Part shown: piece by piece, positions 42,013 to 55,095 of the stretch
Position numbering within the stretch: position 1 is the first letter of the stretch
How the letters are laid out: each line of letters starts with the position of its first letter
NCBI RefSeq assembly: GCF_000152825.2
Contig: NC_014414.1
Span: forward strand, 1,178,001 to 1,242,000
Reading direction: 5' to 3'
Origin: Parvularcula bermudensis HTCC2503
Lineage (GTDB): Bacteria > Pseudomonadota > Alphaproteobacteria > Caulobacterales > Parvularculaceae
DNA: 64,000 nt
The notes under the pieces: generated by a model
The model's input: only the letters and a program-made list of their open reading frames with translations
Told to the model about the DNA's origin: nothing
The model's database searches: none
Translations under genes and position numbers: made by a program

Positions 42013-42942
42013 ATGCCGACGCCAATGCCGCCAATCGAGCGTATTCCCCTCCCTTTGCCGGCCCCTGAAGATGTGGTGGTGGCCGAAGGGGGGCAGGTCT
42101 ATACCGCCCTTCGCGATGATGGCGTTCTGGTCGAGTTGCCCTCGGGGGGAAGCTCAGCCCGGGTTTGTGCCGAAATCGGCGGGCGGGGGCTCGGTGTTGA
42201 GCTCTATGGCGATGGGCGCCTCCTCGTCTGTAACGCGACAATGGGGCTTCAAGCCGTCGATCCGGTCACCGGCCGGGTCGAAAGTCTTCTCTCCCAGATC
42301 GATGGCCGCCCCATCGGCGTCTGCAACAATGCCAGCGTGGGTCGGGATGGGACGGTCTATTTCTCTGAATCCTCGCGGGTTCACCCTCTCGATCATTACC
42401 GCCGAGATTTGATCGAGAATACGCGATCGGGCCAATTGCTGCGGTGGCGTCCCGGCACTGCGCCGGAGCCCTTGCTGTCGGGTATCGCCTTTGCCAATGG
42501 CGTGGTGCTCAGTCCGGAGGAAGACTTTGTTCTCCTCGCCGAAACCGGTCTTTGTCAGATTCACCGCTATTGGCTCTCGGGGCCCAGGGCGGGGCAAGCC
42601 GACCTCTTTGCGGCGCTGCCGGGCTTTCCAGATAATTTGTCTTTGGGAACGGATGGATTGTTCTGGGCGGCCATCGCGGCGCCCCGGGTGGCGACCGCCG
42701 AGGCGATCCATAAACTTCCCCGCCCCTTACGAGCCCTGATCGCCCGCCTGCCAGAATCCCTCGGTCCGCAGGCGGAGAAAACCTGCGAGGTGATGGCCTT
42801 CGACGGCGAGGGGCAGGTTGTTCATCACCTGCGCGGGGATGCGTCCCGGTTCCATCAGGTCTCCGGGGTGAGGGAGCACAATGGCGTGCTTTGGCTCGGG
42901 AGCATCGAAGAAGAGGCGCTCGGGCGCGTTGTGCTTCGCTAG
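42013..42942 (+). CDS. Strictosidine synthase/SMP-30-like beta-propeller protein
   Basis: 309 residues. The family features are ASVGRDGTVYFSESSRVHPL, then IENTRSGQLLRWRPGT, FANGVVLSPEEDFVLLAETG and GFPDNLSLGTDGLFWAAI, as in the strictosidine-synthase-like six-bladed propellers. No signal peptide. Bacterial members are mostly lactonases or hydrolases of unknown substrate. It is convergent with leuB. Confidence 0.82.
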   Translation: MPTPMPPIERIPLPLPAPEDVVVAEGGQVYTALRDDGVLVELPSGGSSARVCAEIGGRGLGVELYGDGRLLVCNATMGLQAVDPVTGRVESLLSQIDGRPIGVCNNASVGRDGTVYFSESSRVHPLDHYRRDLIENTRSGQLLRWRPGTAPEPLLSGIAFANGVVLSPEEDFVLLAETGLCQIHRYWLSGPRAGQADLFAALPGFPDNLSLGTDGLFWAAIAAPRVATAEAIHKLPRPLRALIARLPESLGPQAEKTCEVMAFDGEGQVVHHLRGDASRFHQVSGVREHNGVLWLGSIEEEALGRVVLR

Positions 42943-43018
42943 AGCCTTTTCAAGCAAACCGGTTCCCAGCCAGGTCGCTTGAAATGGCTCGGAAGTCCTC
43001 AGTGGCAGGACGGAGGGA

Positions 43019-44080
43019 TCAAAGGGCCGCGAGAATCGCCGAGGTCGCCGCCGCCGTATCGGCATCGCCGCCGAGATCCTTCGTCCGTAGACCTTGCTTC
43101 AAGACGGTCGACACCGCCGTCTCGATACGCTCCGCCGCGGCATCCGCCTTCAGCCCATGGCGCAGCAACATGGCCGCAGACAGGATCGTTCCGATGGGAT
43201 TGGCGATCCCCTGACCGGCAATGTCGGGGGCCGACCCGTGAATGGGCTCGAACAGACCCGGCGTGTCAGGGGTCCCAAGACTGGCTGACGGCGCAAGGCC
43301 GATCGATCCGACGATGGCGGACAATTCATCGGACAGGATGTCCCCAAACAGATTTTCCGTCACCACCACGTCAAAGCTTGCCGGTTTGGTGACGAGGTGC
43401 ATGGCCATGGCGTCCACCAGTACATGGTCGACCGTGACGGTCGGATAGTCCTTGGCAACGTCGTCGACAACGGCTCGCCACAAACGTGAGGTGGCAAGGA
43501 CATTTGCTTTGTCCACAGAGGTCAGGCGCCCGTTACGGCCCTTGGCCGCCTCGAAGGCAACGCGGGCCACTCGGTCAACCTCTTCACGGCTATAGGGCAT
43601 GATATCGCTGGCGACATCGGTCCCTTCGCGGTGGTCGCCGAAATAGACCCCGCCGGTCAGCTCCCTGACGATAAGAATATCTGTGTCCGCAACGATATCC
43701 CTCCTCAATGGAGAGGCGGCCTCAAGACCTTCGAACAATTTCGAGGGCCGAAGATTGGCAAACAACTCCAGCTCCTTACGAAGGCCCAACAGGCCCTGTT
43801 CGGGCCGCGGGGCGCCTTGATGCCGCGCTGCCTCGTCGTATTTCGGGCCGCCCACGGCCCCCAGCAATATCGCGTCAGCCGACACGCAGGATTTGAGCGT
43901 TTGCTCAGGGAGCGGATTGCCCGTCGCATCGATTCCTGCGCCGCCAAAGGGGCATCGGTCGATGGCGAGCGAAAGACCCGCATCGGGGGCAACCGCCGTC
44001 AGGACACTGATTGCTGCGTCGGTCACTTCGGGCCCAATCCCGTCGCCGGGTAGGATTGTCAACCGCACGGTACGGCTCAT
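43019..44080 (-). CDS. leuB: 3-isopropylmalate dehydrogenase LeuB
   Basis: 353 residues from ATG 44080, with GGGAGAAG upstream. NAD-dependent decarboxylating dehydrogenase pattern: LTILPGDGIGPEV, GLLGLRKELELFANLRP, YSREEVDRVARVAFEAA, and the ATENLFGDILSDELSAIVGS-type motif with Asp metal ligands. It makes 2-oxoisocaproate in leucine synthesis. It is the last gene of the cluster. Its start overlaps the leuD stop by four bases. Confidence 0.95.
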   Translation of the reverse strand: MSRTVRLTILPGDGIGPEVTDAAISVLTAVAPDAGLSLAIDRCPFGGAGIDATGNPLPEQTLKSCVSADAILLGAVGGPKYDEAARHQGAPRPEQGLLGLRKELELFANLRPSKLFEGLEAASPLRRDIVADTDILIVRELTGGVYFGDHREGTDVASDIMPYSREEVDRVARVAFEAAKGRNGRLTSVDKANVLATSRLWRAVVDDVAKDYPTVTVDHVLVDAMAMHLVTKPASFDVVVTENLFGDILSDELSAIVGSIGLAPSASLGTPDTPGLFEPIHGSAPDIAGQGIANPIGTILSAAMLLRHGLKADAAAERIETAVSTVLKQGLRTKDLGGDADTAAATSAILAAL

Positions 44081-44655
44081 CGATGCTTCTCCCGTTCGAA
44101 CTCTTCGATCGCCGGCAGGGCCAGGAGGAGGGCGCCGAGCGGATCTGTTCCCTCTAACAAACATTGCCGGGCGAATGGCTCGGTCTCGAACGGAATGACG
44201 TGATTGCCGAACCGCAATTCGGCGGCTTCGAGGTCAATCGTCACCTCGCCGCCTTCATCCTCAAGGAGTCGGGCGAGAATGGCCTCGTCCACCTCAACGG
44301 GGAGAAGGCCGTTCTTCGTGGCATTTGACTTGAAAATATCGCCGAAGGACGTCGAGATGACAGCTCGGACGCCATAGGCGGTCAGAGCCCAGGCGGCATG
44401 CTCGCGGGAGCTTCCGCAACCGAAATTATCCCCGGCCACGATGATCTTGTGGGTTTCCCGGTCGACCGTATTCAGAACATGATCGGTCGGCTCATCCTTG
44501 TCGGTGAAGCGCCAATCGCGGAACGCGGCCTCGCCCAGCCCATCGCGATCCGTGGTGGTGAGGAACCGGGCGGGGATGATCTGGTCGGTGTCGATATTGG
44601 TCGTCGGCAAGCCAATGGTCCGGCTTGTGACGACACGAAAGGGGGCAAAACTCAT
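44077..44655 (-). CDS. leuD: 3-isopropylmalate dehydratase small subunit LeuD
   Basis: 192 residues. The opening [18 protein letters not shown] and the swivel-domain [20 protein letters not shown] are diagnostic of LeuD. With LeuC it forms the isomerase that converts 2- to 3-isopropylmalate. ATGA-type overlaps with leuC upstream and leuB downstream show translational coupling. Confidence 0.95.
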   Translation of the reverse strand: MSFAPFRVVTSRTIGLPTTNIDTDQIIPARFLTTTDRDGLGEAAFRDWRFTDKDEPTDHVLNTVDRETHKIIVAGDNFGCGSSREHAAWALTAYGVRAVISTSFGDIFKSNATKNGLLPVEVDEAILARLLEDEGGEVTIDLEAAELRFGNHVIPFETEPFARQCLLEGTDPLGALLLALPAIEEFEREKHR

Positions 44656-46051
44656 GCGGCGCGTCCTTCCAGCATGCTGGCATCGGCGATCATGCCTTTG
44701 ACCGCCGATGCGGCGGCGGTCGCGGGGCTGGCCAGAACCGTCCGTACCCCCTCGCCCTGACGCCCTCGGAAATTCCGATTCGAGGTGGAGACAACAATCT
44801 CGCCAGGGTTACCGCGATCACCGTTCATCGCAATACACATGGAGCACCCCGGCTCTCGCCATTCGGCCCCGGCGGTCATGAAGACCTGATCGAGCCCCTC
44901 GGCTTCGGCGGCGCGTTTGACGGCTTCGGACCCAGGCACCACCAACATCGTCACATGATCGGCAATCCGCCGTCCCTTGAGGATATTGGCCGCTGCGCGC
45001 AGATCCTCAAGGCGACCGTTCGTGCACGACCCCACGAAGACTCGATCCACCTTTCGCGCCGCGAGAGGGTCGCCTGGTTGGAAGCCCATATAGTCAAGCG
45101 CGGTCCGAGCGGCGTCATTGGCGGGTGCCGGCACGTCGCCCGTGGCGGGCAATGCTTCATGCGGACTGACGCCATAGGTCACCATGGGCCGGATGGCGGC
45201 GGCATCGACGACGATTTCCTTATCGAATTCCGCACCATCATCGGTGTGGAGGTCCCGCCACGCGGTCACGGCCCCCTCCCAATCGGTCGGGGCCCCGGGA
45301 CGCCCGGTCAAATAGGCAAAGGTGGTCTCGTCGGGGGCCACCATTCCCGCGCGCGCGCCCGCCTCAATCGACAGGTTACACAGGGTCATCCGCCCTTCCA
45401 TCGATAGGGCCCGCACGGCCTCGCCGGCATATTCGATGACATGTCCCGTGCCGCCATCCATGCCCAGATGGGCGATCACTGTCAGCGCCATATCCTTGGC
45501 CGTCACGCCCTCCGCACAGGTCCCTTCGAACATGACGCGCAGGGTTCGCGGCTTACGCTGCAACAGACACTGGGTCGCCAGAACATGACCAACCTCCGTG
45601 GTGCCGATGCCAAAGGCCAATGCCCCGAACGCGCCATGGGTGGAGGTGTGACTGTCACCACAGACGACGACTGCCCCCGGATGGGTCCGACCGAGTTCGG
45701 GACCCACCATATGAACGATGCCGCGGCGGTCATCGCCGAGGTCGAGGAGGGTGATGCCGTGGCGGGCACAATTCCGCCGCAAGGCGGCCACCTGTTTCTC
45801 GGCGGCCGCGGTGGCGTAGGGCAGGCGCCCCTCGGCGTCCGCCGGCAGGGTGGGGACGGAATGGTCGATGGTTGCCAAGGTGCGGTCGGGGCGCCGGACC
45901 TTCAGATCCCGCTGGTCGAGCACGGTAAAGGCCTGCGGGCTCGTCACCTCATGGACGAGGTGCAACCCGACATGCAGGATCGCCGGGCTGTCGACCGTCT
46001 CGGGGCGGACCAAATTCCGCTCCCACACCTTTTGGAACAGGGTCTTGGCGG

Positions 46052-46055
<4 letters not shown>
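44652..46055 (-). CDS. leuC: 3-isopropylmalate dehydratase large subunit LeuC
   Basis: 467 residues, aconitase family. Cluster-binding Cys are in [13 protein letters not shown] and in [11 protein letters not shown], together with [20 protein letters not shown]. It binds a 4Fe-4S cluster and works with LeuD. It overlaps leuA upstream and leuD downstream by four bases each. Confidence 0.96.
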
Positions 46056-47236
<1,181 letters not shown>

Positions 47237-47280
47237 GGGTCACTCTCTGGATCACGGTAAGACTTGGGAGATTTCGGCGC

Positions 47281-47330
47281 AAAAAGGGAGGGGCCGCGGA
47301 GAACACAAATTATTGCGGTCTCCGCCTCCT
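47281..47330 (-). terminator. Intrinsic terminator after ilvA, in front of leuA
   Basis: On the minus strand a stem of GCGGAGA and TCTCCGC, extended by outer GGAGG/CCTCC pairs, is followed by TTTTT. It lies between the ilvA stop and the leuA start. It would end or attenuate transcripts from ilv, giving leuACDB partly independent control. Confidence 0.65.
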
Positions 47331-47359
47331 AAGTCGCTGATCCAGAAAACGTCTAAACA

Positions 47360-48646
47360 TCAGTAATTTGCCACTTCCGGCTCCAGGCCTTCGGCCCGCA
47401 GCGCTTCGACGATACGATCCATATGCGCAGGGCCCGTCGCCTCGACCGAAATATCGAGATGGGTCTGCTTCGCTGGAAGATCGTTGAACACCTTATGATA
47501 GCTCACATCAATAACGTTTCCGCCCGCCGCGCCGATCGCCGCGGACACCCGGGTCAATTGGCCCGGGACATCCATCAGCGGCACCCGAAGGCGGGCAAGG
47601 CGTCGTTGCCTGGCCAGATCCCGCATGAGGATCGACGACAACAGCCGCGGGTCGATATTACCGCCACAGACAATCGTGCCGACCGCGTGACCTTCGAAGA
47701 GATGCGGATGGGCCAGCAGGGCTGCAAGACCCGCCGCCCCCGCGCCTTCGGCCAAGGTTTTTTGGGTCATCAATAAAAGCGATAGCGACCGCTCCAATGC
47801 CCGCTCATCGACGGTGACAATCTCGTCGACAAGGCGCGCGACGACCTCACGGGTAAACCGCCCCGGATCGCAGACGGCGATGCCCTCGGCCAAAGTCATG
47901 CCGCCGCAGGGCGCGCTTTCGTTGCGAACCGCATTGGCCATGCCGGGATAGAGCGCGGCTTGCACGCCGATGATGCGGATGTCTGGACGCATTTCCTTCG
48001 CGACGGCGGCCATGCCGGCAATCAGCCCCCCCCCGCCAATGGGGATCACCAAGGTATCGATCTCCGGGGCCTCGCACAGCATTTCCTTGGCGATGGTCCC
48101 TTGCCCGGCGGCGACATAGGGGTCATCGAACGGGTGGACGAGGGTTTTGCCCTCCTCCTCGACCTGTCGGATGGCCTCGGCATGGGCGGCTTCGAAATCC
48201 GTCCCGTGAAGAATCACTTCGGCCCCAAAGCGCTTGGTTTCCTCGACTTTCACGGAGGGCGTTTGCGCGGGCATCACAATGGTCGCGCGAATACCGAGCA
48301 GTTCGGCGTGACGGGCGAGGCCTTGGGCGTGATTGCCCGCTGACGCGGCCACGACCCCTGATTGGCGTTCGGCATCGCTCAATGACAGTAATTTCGCCAA
48401 AGCGCCCCGTTCCTTAAAGGCGCCGATATATTGCAGATTCTCGTATTTCAGCCAAAGACGGCAATTCGTCAGGGCCCCGAGCTTTCGGCTCGGCAAGCAG
48501 GGCGTTTCGCGGATTTCCTGCCACGCCGGATCGGTCTTATCGACGATGGCCCGCCATTCCTGGTCGCTGAGCGAGAAGGCCGCGCGAGGAGAGGGCGCGG
48601 CCGCCTCGCCGCGTACAGCGGGCTCAGGATCAGATGACAGTGGCAT
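47360..48646 (-). CDS. ilvA: Threonine ammonia-lyase (threonine deaminase) IlvA
   Basis: 428 residues from ATG 48646, preceded by GGCAGGAG; it overlaps the end of the ilvM-like gene by 17 bases. PLP Lys78 is in YIGAFKERGA, the phosphate loop in IPIGGGGLIAG, and the C-terminal about 75 residues form one ACT-like domain (LRVPLMDVPGQLTRVSAAIG). It makes 2-oxobutyrate for isoleucine. A single ACT-like domain is the short type of regulation. Confidence 0.93.
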   Translation of the reverse strand: MPLSSDPEPAVRGEAAAPSPRAAFSLSDQEWRAIVDKTDPAWQEIRETPCLPSRKLGALTNCRLWLKYENLQYIGAFKERGALAKLLSLSDAERQSGVVAASAGNHAQGLARHAELLGIRATIVMPAQTPSVKVEETKRFGAEVILHGTDFEAAHAEAIRQVEEEGKTLVHPFDDPYVAAGQGTIAKEMLCEAPEIDTLVIPIGGGGLIAGMAAVAKEMRPDIRIIGVQAALYPGMANAVRNESAPCGGMTLAEGIAVCDPGRFTREVVARLVDEIVTVDERALERSLSLLLMTQKTLAEGAGAAGLAALLAHPHLFEGHAVGTIVCGGNIDPRLLSSILMRDLARQRRLARLRVPLMDVPGQLTRVSAAIGAAGGNVIDVSYHKVFNDLPAKQTHLDISVEATGPAHMDRIVEALRAEGLEPEVANY

Positions 48647-48944
48647 GGGGGATCTCCTGCCACCGGCTGGGCTTCTCCCGACTACGCCGCTCAAGGCGCA
48701 CCGACCGGACATTGTAGAGCCGTTCGATCTGTAGGCGCAGCGTCTCAACCGACCGGTGCTTGCCGTATGGGCTCACTTGCACACGGGTTTCGACCCCACC
48801 CTCGACTTCTTCGACCAAGAGAGAGCGCACCGACCAGCCGCGCTGTTCGATGACCGTCCAAATCCGCCTCAGGGTTCCGTTCACATCGTCGCTCTCGATC
48901 GTCATGGTCTCGATCGTGCCGCGTTGGTTGAAGGTTTCCACCAT
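48630..48944 (-). CDS. ilvM: Acetolactate synthase small subunit, ACT-only (IlvM/IlvN-like)
   Basis: 104 residues. A single ACT-like fold (MTIESDDVNGTLRRIWTVIE, then GWSVRSLLVEEVEGGVETRV) directly follows the ilvB stop with no gap. Small size, without the C-terminal domain of IlvH, matches IlvM-type subunits. It would bind and tune the large subunit. The assignment rests on position and fold, as sequence motifs are weak. Confidence 0.75.
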   Translation of the reverse strand: MVETFNQRGTIETMTIESDDVNGTLRRIWTVIEQRGWSVRSLLVEEVEGGVETRVQVSPYGKHRSVETLRLQIERLYNVRSVRLERRSREKPSRWQEIPHATVI

Positions 48945-50648
<1,704 letters not shown>

Positions 50649-50666
50649 GGTGAGCAGTCCTTTGGT

Positions 50667-51689
50667 TCAGCCTTGGTCGGCATTATTGGCGCCGGCTTTC
50701 AGCCAGCTCATCTTGCTGCGCAGATCGCGCCCGACCTCTTCGATGGGGTGGTCGAGGTCCCGCTGCAGCATGGCATTGTAAGCGGGTTTCCCCGCCTTGT
50801 TTTCGAGGATCCAGTTACGGGCGAAGGTCCCGGTCTGAATGTCGCGGAGGACCGCCCGCATCCGTTCCCGCGCCGTGTCATCGATGACGCGCGGGCCCGA
50901 CACCAGATCGCCGTAAATCGCGGTCTCGGAGATGAATTCGTGCATTTTGGCCAGCCCGCCCTCATTCAGCAGATCCACGATCAGCTTCAGCTCGTGCAAG
51001 CACTCATAATAGGCCAATTCCGGCGGATATCCCGCCTCGACCAGCGTTTCAAAGCCCATCACGACCAGTTCCGTCGCGCCGCCGCAGAGCACGGCCTGCT
51101 CGCCGAACAGGTCGGTTTCGGTCTCGTCCTGGAAGGTGGTTTCGAACACCGCCGCGGCGGTCCCGCCGATCGCATCGGCATAATGGAGCGCTTTGGCGGT
51201 GGCGTCGCCGGTGGCGTCCTGGTGGACGGCAAACAGGCAGGGGACGCCGCGTCCGCGCTCATATTCGCGGCGCACCAGATCGCCGGGCCCCTTGGGCGCG
51301 ACCAGGATCACATCGACATCTTTGGGCGGGGTGACTTGGCCGTAAATCACCGAGAAGCCGTGGGCGAACATCAGGGTATCCCCCGCCTTCAGATTGGGGG
51401 CGATCGCCTCCTCGAAGATTTGGGCGTGGGCCATGTCAGGGGCGGTCAGGGCGATATAGCCGGCCTCGGCCGCGGCCTCCGCAGGGCTCATCACGCGGAA
51501 GCCATCCTCGCTTGCCTTTTTGTCCGACGGGCCCCCGGGGCGGGCGCCGATAATCACGTCGAGGCCTGAATCCTTCATGTTCAGCGCGTGGGCACGGCCC
51601 TGGCTGCCATAGCCGATGACCGCAACGGTCGTGCCCTTAAGGGCGGGGGTGACATCGTCTTTCGTAAAGGCGCGAAGATTGGTCGCCAT
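50667..51689 (-). CDS. ilvC: Ketol-acid reductoisomerase (class I)
   Basis: 340 residues, class I length. The NADPH-binding loop is [19 protein letters not shown], then [12 protein letters not shown]. Mg ligands are in [19 protein letters not shown] and [13 protein letters not shown]. It reduces and rearranges acetolactate. Six bases separate it from ilvD upstream. Confidence 0.96.
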   Translation of the reverse strand: MATNLRAFTKDDVTPALKGTTVAVIGYGSQGRAHALNMKDSGLDVIIGARPGGPSDKKASEDGFRVMSPAEAAAEAGYIALTAPDMAHAQIFEEAIAPNLKAGDTLMFAHGFSVIYGQVTPPKDVDVILVAPKGPGDLVRREYERGRGVPCLFAVHQDATGDATAKALHYADAIGGTAAAVFETTFQDETETDLFGEQAVLCGGATELVVMGFETLVEAGYPPELAYYECLHELKLIVDLLNEGGLAKMHEFISETAIYGDLVSGPRVIDDTARERMRAVLRDIQTGTFARNWILENKAGKPAYNAMLQRDLDHPIEEVGRDLRSKMSWLKAGANNADQG

Positions 51690-51695
51690 GGTGTC

Positions 51696-53357
51696 TTATC
51701 CTTCCTGGAGAGTTGTGGCGCCGCGGCTCGCCGAGCCGACCAACGCGCGATATTTGTCGAAATAGCCGCCCTGGGGCGCCTTTGGGGTTGGGGTATAATT
51801 CTCTTTGCGGGCCTGCCAGTCGATGGCGGCATCGATACGCCGCCCTTCGGCGTCGATCGAAATCCGGTCGCCCTCCTGCAACAGGCCGATGGGGCCGCCC
51901 ACCGCCGCCTCGGGGGAGATGTGACCGATAACGAAGCCATGACTGGCGCCTGAAAATCGGCCGTCGGTCAACAAGGCGACCTTTCCTGCAAGGCCCTGTC
52001 CGGCGAGGGCCGCTGTGACGCCGAGCATCTCTCGCATCCCCGGGCCGCCTTTGGGGCCTTCATTGCGGATCACGACGACATCGCCCTCGGCAATGGTGCC
52101 GGCCTGAACCGCCGCGAAGCAATCCTCCTCACATTCGAAGATCCGCGCCGGCCCCTCAAAGGCGCCGTCGCCATAGCCGGCGGTTTTCAGCACGGCGCCG
52201 TCGGGCGCCACGTCGCCATAGAGGATGCGCAGCCCGCCGGTGGGCTTGAGCGGCGCGTCCACAGGGCGCAGCACGTCGGTGTCATCGCTCGGCGGCGCCT
52301 CGGCCAACTCGGCAAAGAGAGAGCGTCCGCTCGTCGTGGGAATATCTTTCAGCGCGCCCGCTTCCATCAGCATTTTGCCGAACCGGCGATTGCCCCCGAC
52401 GGCGAACAGATCCTGCGCCAGGTAACGCCCCCCCGGTTTGAGGTTCGCGATCACCGGCGTGGTCCTCGAAAGCTGGTCGAACAGATCGATCGAGAAGGGG
52501 ACCTTCGCCTCCGCGGCGATAGCGGCGAGGTGCAGCACCGCATTGGTGGAGCCGCCGGAGGCGACAACGGCACAGACGGCATTGTGGAGGCTCTCGGGCG
52601 AGACATAGGTGCGGGCGGTGGTGCCAAGGGCATTCTCGGCCACCAATTGGCCACAGCGCCGAGCCTCGATCGTTTTGTCCGGATGGAGGGCCGGGGGGTC
52701 GCCGGCGCCCATGGGGGCAAGGCCGAGAAACGCCATGGCCATCGCCATAGTGTTCGCCGTGAACTGGCCACCGCACGCCCCGGCACCAGGGCAAGCCGCG
52801 CGTTCCACCGCCGACAATTCGTCGCCATCGATCCGGCCAAGGCCATAGGCGCCGACAGCTTCGAAGGCATCCTGAATGCTGATATCCTGGCCTTTGTGAC
52901 AGCCGGGGGCGATCGTGCCGCCGTAGAAAACGATCCCGGGGATATCGAGTCGTGCCAGGGCCATCGCTGCGGCCGGAATGGTCTTGTCGCATCCCACCAG
53001 CACGATGGCCGCATCGAGCGCGTGGCCGCGCACGGCTAGTTCGATGGAGTCGGCGATCACCTCCCTCGACATCAGGCTGGCCCGCATCCCTTCGTGGCCC
53101 ATCGTAATGCCGTCGGAGACGACGATGGTCCCGAACTCGACCGGCCAGCCGCCCCCCTCAACGACACCGGCGCGGACGTCTTCGCCCAGGGCGCGCAAAT
53201 GCATATTGCAGGGAGTGACCGAGGCGTAGGTGTTGATGATCCCCACCATCGGCTTGTCGAAATCGGCGTCCGACATGCCCGTCGCGCGGAGCATGGCGCG
53301 GGCAGCGGCCCGGGCCGGTCCCTTGGTGATGGCGTCGCTTCGTTTGTTTTGGGTCAT
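51696..53357 (-). CDS. ilvD: Dihydroxy-acid dehydratase IlvD
   Basis: 553 residues. Cluster Cys residues are in [13 protein letters not shown] and in [20 protein letters not shown], and the [20 protein letters not shown] motif is diagnostic. It is the first enzyme gene of the cluster and follows the leader with attenuator-like structure at 53393-53554. Confidence 0.95.
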   Translation of the reverse strand: MTQNKRSDAITKGPARAAARAMLRATGMSDADFDKPMVGIINTYASVTPCNMHLRALGEDVRAGVVEGGGWPVEFGTIVVSDGITMGHEGMRASLMSREVIADSIELAVRGHALDAAIVLVGCDKTIPAAAMALARLDIPGIVFYGGTIAPGCHKGQDISIQDAFEAVGAYGLGRIDGDELSAVERAACPGAGACGGQFTANTMAMAMAFLGLAPMGAGDPPALHPDKTIEARRCGQLVAENALGTTARTYVSPESLHNAVCAVVASGGSTNAVLHLAAIAAEAKVPFSIDLFDQLSRTTPVIANLKPGGRYLAQDLFAVGGNRRFGKMLMEAGALKDIPTTSGRSLFAELAEAPPSDDTDVLRPVDAPLKPTGGLRILYGDVAPDGAVLKTAGYGDGAFEGPARIFECEEDCFAAVQAGTIAEGDVVVIRNEGPKGGPGMREMLGVTAALAGQGLAGKVALLTDGRFSGASHGFVIGHISPEAAVGGPIGLLQEGDRISIDAEGRRIDAAIDWQARKENYTPTPKAPQGGYFDKYRALVGSASRGATTLQEG

Positions 53358-53392
53358 GATCGCTGATTTTCAGATAACGGAGATTTTGCTTG

Positions 53393-53423
53393 AGATAATA
53401 AAAAAGCTCCCTTTCGGGAGCTC
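53393..53423 (-). terminator. Attenuator terminator of the ilv leader
   Basis: On the minus strand AGCTCCC-GAAA-GGGAGCT is followed by TTTTTATTA, a textbook intrinsic terminator 35 to 60 bases before ilvD. A GGGGAGC copy just after the leader stop (near 53453-53459) can pair instead with its GCTCCC arm, providing an antiterminator. Confidence 0.85.
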
Positions 53424-53458
53424 GCCGGGGCCGCGTTTGGCCGTCCGAAGTCGCTCCC

Positions 53459-53554
53459 CTACGGGCTTTCGCTAATAACGAGTACGAGGACGACAGGAAG
53501 GACCGCCGCATTGTGCGTTCCCTTGGATCCATCAATGAACAACGTGTCGGTCAT
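53459..53554 (-). CDS. ilvL: ilv leader peptide (attenuation)
   Basis: A 31-codon frame from ATG 53554 to TAG 53459. Its C-terminal part is AVLPVVLVLVISESP, packed with Val, Leu and Ile codons (GTC, CTT, GTC, GTC, CTC, GTA, CTC, GTT, ATT). It ends shortly before the terminator hairpin and the ilvD start. This is the organisation of ilvGMEDA and leu leaders in other bacteria. Stalling of the ribosome at these codons when charged tRNAs are scarce would free the antiterminator. The composition makes chance unlikely, but translation has not been shown. Confidence 0.8.
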   Translation of the reverse strand: MTDTLFIDGSKGTHNAAVLPVVLVLVISESP

Positions 53555-53564
53555 CGCTCACAGC

Positions 53565-53594
53565 TCTTAAGTTGTCGGTTCTTAAGTCGTCGGT
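53565..53594. repeat. Tandem 15-bp repeat in the ilv promoter/leader region
   Basis: TCTTAAGTTGTCGGT is followed directly by TCTTAAGTCGTCGGT, one mismatch. It lies upstream of the leader peptide and could be a regulator site or part of the promoter. Confidence 0.6.
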
Positions 53595-53817
53595 CCATTA
53601 CCGCAACGCCCCTTCGGGCGATGCTGCGTGATGGGCGTATCACTCTCGGCGCGCTCAAGGCAACAGAAATTGCGGCTCCCGCCGTGCCATTGCCTTTATA
53701 TGGTCTCAGAGGCGCGGTAGGGATGGCCGAAGTGACTGATGAAAAGCACTTATTTTGCGCCCTAGGGAACTACCGTCGGGATCCTCCTGTTCGGCAGGTT
53801 CGTAGACAGGAACTCCC

Positions 53818-54276
53818 ATGACGTTTGAGCCGAAAAAGTCGTCCATCGACCGGTCAATGGGCCCCGCCGTTGGCCGAAGGGCGGAGGGGGGAGGCGGCGT
53901 GCCCACCTCCAATTCGGCGGCGGACTACACTGTCTTGATTGCTGAGGACGAAGCCGTCGTGGCCATGGATCTCGATCTGTTGGCCCAGGAATCGGGGGCA
54001 ACAACCGTCATCGTGGCCCCAACCGTCGCCGAAGCGGGCATCGCGGTGCGGGCCAATGCGATCGATTTTGCGATCCTGGATATTTCCCTGACCGATGGGG
54101 ATATTTATGAGGTCGCCGATGAGTTGAGGGACCGGGGCGTCCCCATGGCCTTCCATTCGGCCCATGCGAACCCCGATGAGCTGTCCAGCCGATATCCCTC
54201 GGCGCATATCTGCGGCAAACCGTCCAGTCCGCATATTCTCCAGGATCTTTTACGTCTCGCGATCCACCGCGTTTGA
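53818..54276 (+). CDS. Single-domain response regulator (REC)
   Basis: 152 residues. After about 35 low-complexity Gly/Ser residues comes a REC domain: acidic pair in VLIAEDEAVVAMD, phosphorylated Asp88 in FAILDISLTDG, Ser/Thr in AFHSAHAN and Lys near 134 in CGKPSS. There is no output domain. It may act by protein binding, like the general stress-response receivers of alphaproteobacteria. No histidine kinase is next to it. Confidence 0.85.
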   Translation: MTFEPKKSSIDRSMGPAVGRRAEGGGGVPTSNSAADYTVLIAEDEAVVAMDLDLLAQESGATTVIVAPTVAEAGIAVRANAIDFAILDISLTDGDIYEVADELRDRGVPMAFHSAHANPDELSSRYPSAHICGKPSSPHILQDLLRLAIHRV

Positions 54277-54383
54277 GACCGCCGGGGTCTGAGGGGCTGG
54301 GGGCCTTGGGGCCGCGCGCCTTCTCCCTTTGCGCGGGATGACCGGTCCTGCTAGCCCACGGGCTTTGCTTGAGACGAGGACTT

Positions 54384-54998
54384 ATGGCCATCCATCTCCA
54401 TCGCAATGACCTGCCGGCGGATATTCGCTTCGATGGCGCCGTGGCGGTCGATAGCGAGACCTTGGGGTTAAATCCGTTACGGGATCGATTGTGCGTGGTG
54501 CAATTGTCCGCTGGGGACGGCGATGCGCATCTCGTCACCTTTGACGCGGGCGCCTATGATGCCCCCCATCTCAAGGCCGTTCTGTCCGATCCTCAGCTGT
54601 TGAAGATTTTTCACTTCGCGCGCTTCGACGTTGCCGTCTTCAAGCACTGGCTTGGGGTGGATACGACCCCGATCTATTGCACCAAGATCGCCTCGAAGCT
54701 GGCGCGGACCTATACTGATCGCCATGGGCTGAAGGATGTCGTTCGAGAGATGACAGGCGTTGAACTGTCGAAACAGCAGCAATCATCCGACTGGGCCGCC
54801 GCCGAATTGACCGAGGCCCAGCGGGCTTACGCCGCAAGCGATGTGCTGCACCTTCACGCCGTTCGGGAAGGGCTCGATCGGATGATCGACCGCGAAGGGC
54901 GTCGCGCGCTTCTTACCGCGGCTTTTGCGTTCCTGCCGACCCGGGCCGCGCTTGATCTCGCCGGATGGTCGGAGACCGATATTTTTGCCCATAGCTAA
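54384..54998 (+). CDS. rnd: Ribonuclease D-like 3'-5' exonuclease
   Basis: 204 residues from ATG 54384. DEDDy pattern: VAVDSETLGLN (D, E), FHFARFDVAVF (D) and YAASDVLHLHAV (Y, D). It lacks the HRDC domains of long RNase D, which is normal in alphaproteobacteria. Probable role in 3' trimming of stable RNA. It is followed by lptC. Confidence 0.88.
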   Translation: MAIHLHRNDLPADIRFDGAVAVDSETLGLNPLRDRLCVVQLSAGDGDAHLVTFDAGAYDAPHLKAVLSDPQLLKIFHFARFDVAVFKHWLGVDTTPIYCTKIASKLARTYTDRHGLKDVVREMTGVELSKQQQSSDWAAAELTEAQRAYAASDVLHLHAVREGLDRMIDREGRRALLTAAFAFLPTRAALDLAGWSETDIFAHS

Positions 54999-55095
54999 GG
55001 CATGGGAGGAGGATGTCCCCTCTTAAGAAGTTGAGAGATAATCGGGCTTCCGTCACGGCTCGCCGCAGAACATATACGAAAGAGGAGGAGACAGG

